A stretch of DNA of 64,000 nt, taken from assembly GCA_905233425.1 (NCBI GenBank), contig CAJOEC010000006.1, positions 43,093-107,092 of the forward strand. The letters run 5' to 3'. This DNA is from an uncultured Prevotella sp. GTDB taxonomy: Bacteria; Bacteroidota; Bacteroidia; Bacteroidales; Bacteroidaceae. The position numbers and the translations under genes were made by a program. The notes beneath the pieces were generated by a model. That model did no database searches. It was not told where the DNA came from and saw only the letters and a program-made list of their open reading frames with translations. Below, one piece after another: positions 1 through 8,079 of the stretch. The first letter of the stretch is position 1. The number at the start of each line of letters is the position of its first letter.

Positions 1-2391
1 ATATTGAAATTCCAGGGCGTGTCGCTACAGGACAACACCCTGAAATACAACGGCGAGCAGATTAAGGAGATACAAATCAACGGCAAGGCCATGACCGGAC
101 AGGACGTGATGTATGCGGTGAAAAACATACAGGCACGATATGCCTCGAAGGTAGACATCTTCGACAAGCGCAACGAGCACGACGAGTTCCTTGACATAGA
201 CCAGGGCAACACCGTCAAGGCAATGAACATCATCACCAAGAACGAAAGCGAGATAAGCGCCAAGACATACGCCGGCGGTGGCACCGACCACCGATACAAG
301 CTCTACGGTGCGGGTAACTGGAGGCACAAGAGCACCCAGGCCATGATCTTCACACAGTGGAACAACCTCAACGAGCAGAACTTCTCGACCATCGACCTCC
401 TCAGTGCCACGGGAACGGCGTCAAGCAGCGCACCGTCGCAGTCGCCATACGCCAAGGGGAAAGTCGACGCTTCGTTCCATCCAACAAACTCCGACGACCA
501 GTCGGCCATGATGACAGGCGTCAGCGAATATGGCGTGACATCGACAAAGGCGGCAGGAGCCAGCTTCAGCGACGACTGGGCAAAGGGAAAAATGAAATTC
601 GCTGGCAACTACGTGTTCAACAGCTCGATAAACGATACTGATTACGACATCTTCGACGAGTATTTCGGCGACGAGGAGAACGGTAAGCCTGCCAACGACA
701 ACAAGCAGGAGCAGCTCGTGAACAACAAAAACCTGAACCACCGCTTCACAGGGAAATACGAGTACTATATTTCGCCGATGGACTATCTCCTCGTGCGCCC
801 CTCGTTTACTGTTCAGAAGAAAAAAGAGCGCAGCCAGCTAACAGACTGGACGGTGAAAAACGACACTACCGACCTGCTGCTCACCCAGGACACACGTACA
901 GACCAGTCGGTGCTCAGCAACAGCGACCAGCTGCTCTTCATACACAAGTTCAAGAGGGGCAACGCCATATCGGCCGACACACGATTCAGCTATGTCTACA
1001 CCTCGGAAGATATTAACATGGATTTCAACAACGTGCAGGCAGAGGACGTGGCATTGCAGCAGACTGGGTCGTACAATATCCAGAAGACGTACACCGCAAC
1101 GGCATCCTATTTGCAGCCAGTGGGACGAGACATAAACATAAAGGCCGACGCAGGGTGGAACATGACCTACGGCGTGGTGAAGCGCAAGACGTTGATAAAA
1201 GCCAACGAGGCAGAGACTTTCAGCCCCGACTCCACGCTCAGCGGCTCAACATGGAACGAGTTCGGCGGAATGTTAGCCAACCTGTCGATGATTTACAGCA
1301 ACAAGAAGCGTTTCAACCTCAATGTAGGTACCGAGTTCCACGAATATTACATGTTCACCCGCAACGACCGCGAGAATAAACGCTATGACTACCATACGCT
1401 GCTGCCCTACGCCTTCATGCGCTACCGTTTCAACGATAGCAAGTCGCAGTTTATTACCGAGTACCGCACGGAGCAGCGGTTCCCAGGACTGCTGCAACTG
1501 CAGGACGCACTAAACAACTCCAACGCCATTATGGCCATCCGAGGAAACAACCGTCTGAAAGCGGCCTACCACCATAAGCTGATGCTGCGCCTGCAGGCTC
1601 CCAACGAGAGGCGGGCGACAATGTTCGCTGCATTTCTCAATGTGGAGACGGCAGACGACTACCTTGGCACACGGCGATCGCTGTCAAGCGAGAGCTTCAG
1701 CGACGATGCCGTCGACGACCGCCGAAACAGCGAGGTGTTCAGCTATATCAACACCGACGGCTACTGGGCGGCTTCGTCGCTCTTAGCCTACGGATTCCCA
1801 ATAGCAATATCAAGGAGGGACACCACTACGAACATAGGAACGAGGAAGGCGGCACAGGCAAAACTCAACGTCAACCTCTCGACCATTGTGAGCTACTCAC
1901 ACCAACCTGGATACTGGGACAAGGACAAGGTGTTCAACGACCAGTGGACTTGGAACACATACCTCACAACGGCCAGTAACATCAGCACCGACGTGGACTT
2001 CATCGTCGACCTCAACGCCAAATACACCAGCAGCCGTAACCGAACATTCAGCAACATGGACGTGGACTACTGGGCTCTCTCGTATGGAGGACAGCTGAAC
2101 CTGCAGCCGTGGAGACCGCTGAAGATAGTCCTCGAAGCGGGTCACACCAGCTACATCGGCTCGGGAACGTCACAGTTCAACGCCCTCATCAGCAACGCCT
2201 CAGTGGGATACAAGTTCATGCGCTACGCCGTTGGTGACAGCTATCACGCTGAACTGAGGCTCGAGGTGCACGACATCTTCGGACAAGACAACAATTTCTA
2301 CCAGACAACAACTGAACTCTACCGTCGCGAAGTGAAGACAAACCTTCTGAAACGGTATGCCATGCTAACATTCACTTACAATTTCAACTGA
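1..2391 (+). CDS. Outer-membrane beta-barrel (TonB-receptor-like), 5' truncated
   Basis: The reading frame is open from the window edge, so the N-terminus (signal peptide, carboxypeptidase-like domain, start of the plug) lies outside. What remains, about 796 residues, opens with a plug-like segment (NGEQIKEIQINGKAMTGQD) and continues as a long aromatic-rich series of amphipathic beta strands ending in the hydrophobic strand YAMLTFTYNFN, the usual C-terminal end of an outer-membrane barrel. The plug-to-barrel layout resembles the complete protein at 52583-55813, so both probably belong to the OMP_b-brl_3 / TonB-dependent-receptor-like family of Bacteroidetes. Its substrate cannot be read from sequence. 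It ends 10 bases before the next gene, so it probably heads or belongs to the surface-protein operon that follows. The predicted in-frame TTG at 4 is not a real start. Confidence 0.8.
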   Translation: MLKFQGVSLQDNTLKYNGEQIKEIQINGKAMTGQDVMYAVKNIQARYASKVDIFDKRNEHDEFLDIDQGNTVKAMNIITKNESEISAKTYAGGGTDHRYKLYGAGNWRHKSTQAMIFTQWNNLNEQNFSTIDLLSATGTASSSAPSQSPYAKGKVDASFHPTNSDDQSAMMTGVSEYGVTSTKAAGASFSDDWAKGKMKFAGNYVFNSSINDTDYDIFDEYFGDEENGKPANDNKQEQLVNNKNLNHRFTGKYEYYISPMDYLLVRPSFTVQKKKERSQLTDWTVKNDTTDLLLTQDTRTDQSVLSNSDQLLFIHKFKRGNAISADTRFSYVYTSEDINMDFNNVQAEDVALQQTGSYNIQKTYTATASYLQPVGRDINIKADAGWNMTYGVVKRKTLIKANEAETFSPDSTLSGSTWNEFGGMLANLSMIYSNKKRFNLNVGTEFHEYYMFTRNDRENKRYDYHTLLPYAFMRYRFNDSKSQFITEYRTEQRFPGLLQLQDALNNSNAIMAIRGNNRLKAAYHHKLMLRLQAPNERRATMFAAFLNVETADDYLGTRRSLSSESFSDDAVDDRRNSEVFSYINTDGYWAASSLLAYGFPIAISRRDTTTNIGTRKAAQAKLNVNLSTIVSYSHQPGYWDKDKVFNDQWTWNTYLTTASNISTDVDFIVDLNAKYTSSRNRTFSNMDVDYWALSYGGQLNLQPWRPLKIVLEAGHTSYIGSGTSQFNALISNASVGYKFMRYAVGDSYHAELRLEVHDIFGQDNNFYQTTTELYRREVKTNLLKRYAMLTFTYNFN

Positions 2392-2401
2392 TTCCAACAA
2401 C

Positions 2402-3760
2402 ATGAAACAACACCTAAAAACAATCACTCTCATCCTATCGCTGTTGCCATTCCACGCATGGGCTGACGACATCGACTCATTGCAGCTCTTCGTGGAGAGC
2501 CACCCCAACGAGGTGTCGCTCAACGCCATGGCTGAAGGCAGCAGCCTGAGCCTTTCCTCCTCCGACGAGCAACTGCTCATACGTATGCAGCTGGCAGAAC
2601 CGGCACTGCAGATGCGCGTACTCATGCAGGGCATGGACGTTTATGTAGACCCAACGGGACGCAAACGCGAGAAATACGCCATCATCATGCCTACTGCCAT
2701 GGACGTGCGCGACATGGTGCCCCCACCAAACGAGGCTGACATTCCCGAATCAGCAAAAGAAGGAGGGGAGCAGGTACGCCCCGACCTCTTCCCGCTCATT
2801 GCAGCACTGAACATGCGGGGAGCACGCATCGACATCAACGGTCGGCAGCAGGAACTCAGCGGTCAGCAGTTCCGCATTGTACTAAGCCGCGAGACAGGAC
2901 TCATCGACTATTACATCCTGCTGCCCAAAGAACCGTTCATGAACGAGAAAAAACTGTCTTCGACATGGTCGATAGGTCTCTATGCCGACCTGCCAAGCGA
3001 TGCCGGAGGCCCTCCACAGAACATGGGAGGCCCAGGACAGGAAGGTCCTGGACAGGGCGGACCGGGACAAGGCGGACCGGGACAAGGACCGCAGGGCAAA
3101 CAGCCTGAGATGGGTAAGGTGATAAACGAATGGCACACCTTCAGCATCGACGAGGTGGACAATGTGAACGCATCTGTCGGCGAGGAGGACATGTCGGCAC
3201 CGGCAGTGTCTGCACAGGTCAATGGCGACAACATCACATGGACTGTCACGACCACCAACCCCAAGCACCAGCTGTCGTTCCTCATGCAAGGACTGACAAT
3301 CACCGCTGGAAGTGGCAGTCAAAACCTCACATTCCGTTTCCCCGATGCCCGCATGGTGCGCGACAAGGTGAAGCGTCATCCCAATGAGGTGAAGCCCACC
3401 TTCACCGCCGACAGCGTCGGACAGGAGACGCGCCCCGACCTGCTGCCGCTTATCACCGCTCTCAACGACACTACGGCTACCATCGACGGGAAGCCTACAC
3501 GACAATTCAACATCGCACTCGACCGCGAGACGACTAAGCTGACGTTCACCGCAACAACAGCGAAAGGAGACTTTGCGGGAGAGACTGCAGTAAGCATCAC
3601 CTCGGCACCGCCACAGCAAATGGGGCGCGAGTTCACAGGCAACAACCTGAGCAACCAGCCTCACCAGCACCAGAACCCCGGAGGACTGGGAGAAGCACCG
3701 CAGTCGCCAAACGACAGCAGCCGAAATATAGAACACAAAACAACAGTAATAATTAACTAA
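2402..3760 (+). CDS. Secreted protein with an internally duplicated domain and Gly-Pro-Gln linker
   Basis: This 452-residue protein has a clear signal peptide ending AWA before DDIDS. I do not recognise the family. Two homologous halves are visible: one around residues 60-185 (VRDMVPPPNEAD ... RPDLFPLIAALN ... LSRETGLIDYYI) and one around residues 285-400 (VRDKVKRHPNEV ... RPDLLPLITALN ... LDRETTKLTFTA). They are joined by a linker of repeated GQGGPGQ units near residues 205-225. The C-terminus is rich in Gln, His, Asn and Pro. It begins 10 bases after the barrel gene and ends 6 bases before the lipoprotein gene, so it is almost certainly co-transcribed with them. A periplasmic or surface partner of the barrel is a reasonable guess; function is unknown. 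Confidence 0.75.
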   Translation: MKQHLKTITLILSLLPFHAWADDIDSLQLFVESHPNEVSLNAMAEGSSLSLSSSDEQLLIRMQLAEPALQMRVLMQGMDVYVDPTGRKREKYAIIMPTAMDVRDMVPPPNEADIPESAKEGGEQVRPDLFPLIAALNMRGARIDINGRQQELSGQQFRIVLSRETGLIDYYILLPKEPFMNEKKLSSTWSIGLYADLPSDAGGPPQNMGGPGQEGPGQGGPGQGGPGQGPQGKQPEMGKVINEWHTFSIDEVDNVNASVGEEDMSAPAVSAQVNGDNITWTVTTTNPKHQLSFLMQGLTITAGSGSQNLTFRFPDARMVRDKVKRHPNEVKPTFTADSVGQETRPDLLPLITALNDTTATIDGKPTRQFNIALDRETTKLTFTATTAKGDFAGETAVSITSAPPQQMGREFTGNNLSNQPHQHQNPGGLGEAPQSPNDSSRNIEHKTTVIIN

Positions 3761-3766
3761 AACACT

Positions 3767-6190
3767 ATGAACATGATGAAAATTCCCAAAAAGATCCGCA
3801 GTCTGACGTGGCTGTTGCCACTCATAGCTGCATGCTCGCTCATCTCCTCCAGCTGTGGCGGTGGGGGTGACGAACCGACCCCTGACTGGGTTTCAGCCTC
3901 ACAACGGAGTCTCACCTTCACCAGTAAGGGCGAACAGATTACTATCACCATTGAAAGTAGCACTTCGTGGTCAATGGAAGGACCCAACGGCCGCATCAAC
4001 TGGCTCAGTGCATCGGTCATGAGTGGAAATGCCGGAAAGACCAATGTAACATTCACGTGTATGTTAGATAGTGAAGCAACCTTCCAGGACGAGGTTAAGA
4101 TCACCGCTGGAACGGCAACAACAAGTATTATTGTCATAAAACCTGGCATTGTGGAATGCAAGGCTGAGGTATCCCTATTACCTACGCCACCACTGATTAT
4201 GACATACGGCATCGCCTTCGAAATAAACCTTACACAAAACGCAGGAAGATACAGATGGTTTGTCTACCCAGAAGAGGAATACAATAAGTGGAGGGGAGAC
4301 AACGACGGTCTGGCTGAGGAGGCAAAGAGCAAGTGGTACACGGTGCAGCAAAGCGAAAACAAAGACACCGTTCTTTGCTACAACCAGTGTGAACCCAATA
4401 AGTCATACTATCTCGTGACATTTGCATATACTGCCGAAGGGAACCAGCGAGGAACGATTGTGGAATATCCTTTCACCACAAAACCACGTCAGAACCAGCC
4501 GACAGTTGTCGTTAAAATGAATCCTGAAGCAACTGAGGTGGCACCAGAACACCAGAAGGAAGGGAAAGATACACGTATGTGGGAATGGGAGGTGACAAGC
4601 CCAAGTTTCAATACTAAACAATACTATGTTTGGGCTTGCGCCGGTACTGATAAATTCCCATCATACAAAGATGCAGACAACTGCTCGGATGAAGAAAGGC
4701 GTGGGTTACGTATGGCTTACCTTATAAACAAGCGGCTTAAGGAGAACGCACAGGAACACAAGACTGGATTCAACTTTGAGCAGCCAAAGGAAGACGGACG
4801 TGGTCTTTTCTACGGAATTGGAGTTCAATGTCCTGCCACGATGCAACTGGCTGCAAGCGATAAAGACAAGTGCTTTGAAGTCATTGTATGGTGTGAGGGC
4901 GAGAATGGGAAGTCAGGAATAGTGCTCGACAGCATCTATGAAGTAGAGAATTTCATTGTTAAAATGAAAGATGCCATTTTCGAAGTCACACCCAGCAAAT
5001 TGGAATTCAGTGCGTCGAAAGAGTCAAAAACCTTTGAGGTGAAAGGCAACGACGAGTGGAATGTAACTGTCGGTGACGAAACTTGGTGCAGTGTGTCAAA
5101 AAAGAATGGTAGCGGCACAGCTACAGTTAATGTCACAGTAGAGGCAAACCCAAATTCGCAAATAAGAGAGACGGATATTAAAATAAAGGGAACACGAAGC
5201 AGAAAAGAATATACGGTGAGAGTTGAGCAGGCTGGGCAACAGCAGCCGCCACAGTCCGACTACGAACTCGGCATCGACCCGTATTCGCTGTCGTTCAATT
5301 CCGACGGCGGAGATGCTACTCTCCGACTCACTGGCAACGACAGCTGGACGGTGACGGACAGTCCCTCGTGGCTCACCGTTTCACCTAAAAATGGCGAGGG
5401 CGACGGAACGATAAACGTCACCGCCACCAAGAACACCGGTGAGGCTCGCAGCGGCAGAATAACCATAAAGACAGGGCACTTAGGCGACTACGTTGTCGAG
5501 GTGAAGCAGGGTCAGTCCACGCCAGAGCCAGAATTCGACAAAGACGATTTCGGAGGCGACAAGTCGCTCGACGACGAGAAAGAGGTCACATACACCCTTA
5601 ACGTCAGTCCGACAAGCGTCTCGTTCTCTGCCGAGTCAGGAAGCCAGTCGGTGAGCCTCTCAGGCAACGACAAATGGACGGCATCGTCAAGCGCGTCATG
5701 GTGCACACTGTCAGCTTCATCGGGCACGGCACCGTCAACTCTGACAATCAAGGCCACAGCCAACACCCAGACAAGCTCTCGCCAAGCCACAGTGACCATC
5801 AAGGGCACCAACAGCGGAAAGTCTGTCACCATCAAAGTGTCGCAGAGTGGCAAGAGCGTCACCTATACACTCGACGCCAGCGCATACAGTCTCTCATTCA
5901 ATCCAGAGGCAGGAAGCCAGACGGTGAACCTTACCGGAAACGACCAATGGACGGCTTCGTCGGGCGCATCATGGTGCACACTGTCGAAGACTTCGGGCAC
6001 GGCACCGACAACTCTGACAATAAAGACCACAGAAAACACGCAGACGAGTTCGCGCAAGACCACTGTTACCATAAAGGGAACAAACAGCGGAAAGACCATC
6101 AGCATCAGCGTGTCGCAGGAGGCCAGACAGCAACCAGATGACAACGTATTTGAACGTGATGACTACGGAAGCGACAAGAAGCTGGACTAA
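3767..6190 (+). CDS. Surface lipoprotein with five BACON domains
   Basis: This is an 807-residue lipoprotein. The signal peptide has two possible lipobox cysteines, C23 (LIAAC) and C30 (SSSC followed by GGGG); C30 fits better with the flexible linker after it. BACON-type Ig-like domains are visible at about residues 42-127, 405-490, 500-585, 607-697 and 698-790, with the typical GND-W-T ... SWC-LS ... TVTIKGTNSGK pattern. The last two are nearly identical, suggesting recent duplication. Between the first and second BACON domains lies a domain of about 270 residues shared with the proteins at 13733 and 15572 and partly at 6243 (YYVWACAGTDKF, EVIVWCEGENGKSG). BACON domains usually mediate carbohydrate or mucin binding or act as spacers on surface proteins. 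Function is inferred only at that level. Confidence 0.85.
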   Translation: MNMMKIPKKIRSLTWLLPLIAACSLISSSCGGGGDEPTPDWVSASQRSLTFTSKGEQITITIESSTSWSMEGPNGRINWLSASVMSGNAGKTNVTFTCMLDSEATFQDEVKITAGTATTSIIVIKPGIVECKAEVSLLPTPPLIMTYGIAFEINLTQNAGRYRWFVYPEEEYNKWRGDNDGLAEEAKSKWYTVQQSENKDTVLCYNQCEPNKSYYLVTFAYTAEGNQRGTIVEYPFTTKPRQNQPTVVVKMNPEATEVAPEHQKEGKDTRMWEWEVTSPSFNTKQYYVWACAGTDKFPSYKDADNCSDEERRGLRMAYLINKRLKENAQEHKTGFNFEQPKEDGRGLFYGIGVQCPATMQLAASDKDKCFEVIVWCEGENGKSGIVLDSIYEVENFIVKMKDAIFEVTPSKLEFSASKESKTFEVKGNDEWNVTVGDETWCSVSKKNGSGTATVNVTVEANPNSQIRETDIKIKGTRSRKEYTVRVEQAGQQQPPQSDYELGIDPYSLSFNSDGGDATLRLTGNDSWTVTDSPSWLTVSPKNGEGDGTINVTATKNTGEARSGRITIKTGHLGDYVVEVKQGQSTPEPEFDKDDFGGDKSLDDEKEVTYTLNVSPTSVSFSAESGSQSVSLSGNDKWTASSSASWCTLSASSGTAPSTLTIKATANTQTSSRQATVTIKGTNSGKSVTIKVSQSGKSVTYTLDASAYSLSFNPEAGSQTVNLTGNDQWTASSGASWCTLSKTSGTAPTTLTIKTTENTQTSSRKTTVTIKGTNSGKTISISVSQEARQQPDDNVFERDDYGSDKKLD

Positions 6191-6242
6191 CAGCATTAGT
6201 GAATAACAGAACAACAATAACAACAGAAAAATAATTACAACT

Positions 6243-8066
6243 ATGAAATACAAAAATCTTTTCAGCATCATGGGGCTGGCCATCGCCGCCGCCATCACCT
6301 TCACTGCCTGCTCGCAAGACGAAATAGGCTCTGAAGAAAAAACAGTAACAGAAGCAGTGGAGCGGAATGCCGAAGGCATGTACACCTACACCATGCAATT
6401 CGACTGTGAGGCTCCTGCTTTCGATGCCAACGAGACTCGTGCAACGACAGACTGGGCCAACAACAGCAAAATCTATCTGAAGTTCGGGAACATTGCGGGA
6501 ACGGCAACCTACAATTCATCGTCAAAGAAATGGACTGTAACCTCCAACTCAAGCCTTTCCATCACAACCAATGAGACCGAATGTGAGTGCTTCTATTTCG
6601 AGAACAACACACTGCCTAATTCCACGGCATACAAAAGACCTGTCTACGGAGGAAAGGGCATGTACACACACCCGACAAGCAGCGACATCATCGTGAAGGG
6701 CAAACTGCAGCCCATCTGCTGGCGACTGAAATTCGAGGGGGGAAGCGTCACGCTGAAAGGTTCGCAGAGCGAAATCTACTACCTTTCTTCATTTGACACT
6801 TCGACAGCTACGTTTAGCCAACCCTCACCATTTGAAGATATCACTCTGTCAAACGGCGAGTATATCTACGGTGTGTTCGCAAAAGATGCCACAGAGGCAA
6901 AACTGAGCGTGAAGAGTGACGATACATACAACCGCACACTGAATACCTCTAACCTCGGCACAGGCGAAAGCGGAGTGCTCACCAGACCGACGAAGAGCAA
7001 CTATCAGAGTTTAGGATGGACTTCAAGCAACTCCGGGCTTAACGCCAGCCCAACGAGCATCACATTCAGTAACGAGGCTGGAAGCCAATTGGTAAGCATC
7101 ACTGGCAACGACAAATGGACAGCATCGTCCAGCGCAACATCATGGTGCACACTGTCAACGACAACCGGCACCGCACCATCCACGCTAACTGTCAAGGTTA
7201 CAGCAAACAACTCCGAAAGCGAAAGAAAGGCAACCGTCACAATCAAGGGCACCAACACCGGAACAACCATCACAATCAACGTCACACAGCAAGGGAAAGA
7301 ACCACCTTTCAACCCCAACGCCTGGATGAAAGTAGGAGACTTTGTGGCTTTTAACGACGGATTTGTGACAGACTGGACATTCGGCAGCGAGGCTAAGACA
7401 TTCACTTATGTTGTCGCCAAAAATGGTGCAGCAGACAACATGACCGACGAAGAGCTTTATGAAATACTCGAAGAGGAGGATTTCTTCTCAGAAGACATAA
7501 TGGACAACCTGTTCAGAAACAACAGCGAGGAATTCTACTCACCCAACTCCCAATATGTCATTGTTGGTGTTGCCAGAGATTCAAGGGGAAATAGAGGCCC
7601 AATATTGAAGTACTCTTTCAAGACCCTGGCAACATCACTGCCATACGCCCAAATATCAAACGTCAAGTATGACACCTCGACAAAGAAGAAATGGACATTC
7701 GATATTGCCATGAAGAACAATGCCAAGGGATATTACTTAGCCACAAACGCCAGTGAAGATATATTCAACAGTGACTGGCACTGGTATGCATACAATGTTC
7801 ACTACTGGGCAACAAGCGGAGATCTTGAGGTGCGCACGTGGACAAGCGTGACATCGACACTGAGTTCCGGTACATGCAACGTCCTGACAATATGCACATG
7901 GGGTGTCAGCAGCAGCAACAGCATAGGAAACTGCAATGTCGCTTACGGCAGTGTCAGGTCGTCGTCAAGACAGGCTGGAAAATCTTCATCATCACGGTAC
8001 GGAACAATATCGAAAGACGTATTGAAGAAGCAGATGGAGAGCACCAAAGTTTATTTCGTAGAATAA
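6243..8066 (+). CDS. Fimbrillin-like lipoprotein with one BACON domain
   Basis: The 607-residue product has a lipoprotein signal with lipobox FTAC (C23), followed by SQDE, acidic residues of the kind that mark surface-exposed Bacteroidetes lipoproteins. Residues about 40-250 resemble fimbrillin/Mfa-like N-terminal domains (a predicted beta-rich region with an ATTDWANNSKIYLKF segment). A BACON domain follows at about 262-350 and is closely similar to BACON domains 4 and 5 of the preceding gene (GNDKWTASSS, VTIKGTNTG). The C-terminal 250 residues share fragments with the middle domain of the neighbouring lipoproteins (VIVGVARDSRGNRGPILKYSF). It may be an adhesive surface or pilus-tip protein. 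Spacing of 52 bases upstream and 13 bases downstream is consistent with one operon. Confidence 0.75.
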   Translation: MKYKNLFSIMGLAIAAAITFTACSQDEIGSEEKTVTEAVERNAEGMYTYTMQFDCEAPAFDANETRATTDWANNSKIYLKFGNIAGTATYNSSSKKWTVTSNSSLSITTNETECECFYFENNTLPNSTAYKRPVYGGKGMYTHPTSSDIIVKGKLQPICWRLKFEGGSVTLKGSQSEIYYLSSFDTSTATFSQPSPFEDITLSNGEYIYGVFAKDATEAKLSVKSDDTYNRTLNTSNLGTGESGVLTRPTKSNYQSLGWTSSNSGLNASPTSITFSNEAGSQLVSITGNDKWTASSSATSWCTLSTTTGTAPSTLTVKVTANNSESERKATVTIKGTNTGTTITINVTQQGKEPPFNPNAWMKVGDFVAFNDGFVTDWTFGSEAKTFTYVVAKNGAADNMTDEELYEILEEEDFFSEDIMDNLFRNNSEEFYSPNSQYVIVGVARDSRGNRGPILKYSFKTLATSLPYAQISNVKYDTSTKKKWTFDIAMKNNAKGYYLATNASEDIFNSDWHWYAYNVHYWATSGDLEVRTWTSVTSTLSSGTCNVLTICTWGVSSSNSIGNCNVAYGSVRSSSRQAGKSSSSRYGTISKDVLKKQMESTKVYFVE

Positions 8067-8079
8067 AATCTTCCACACG

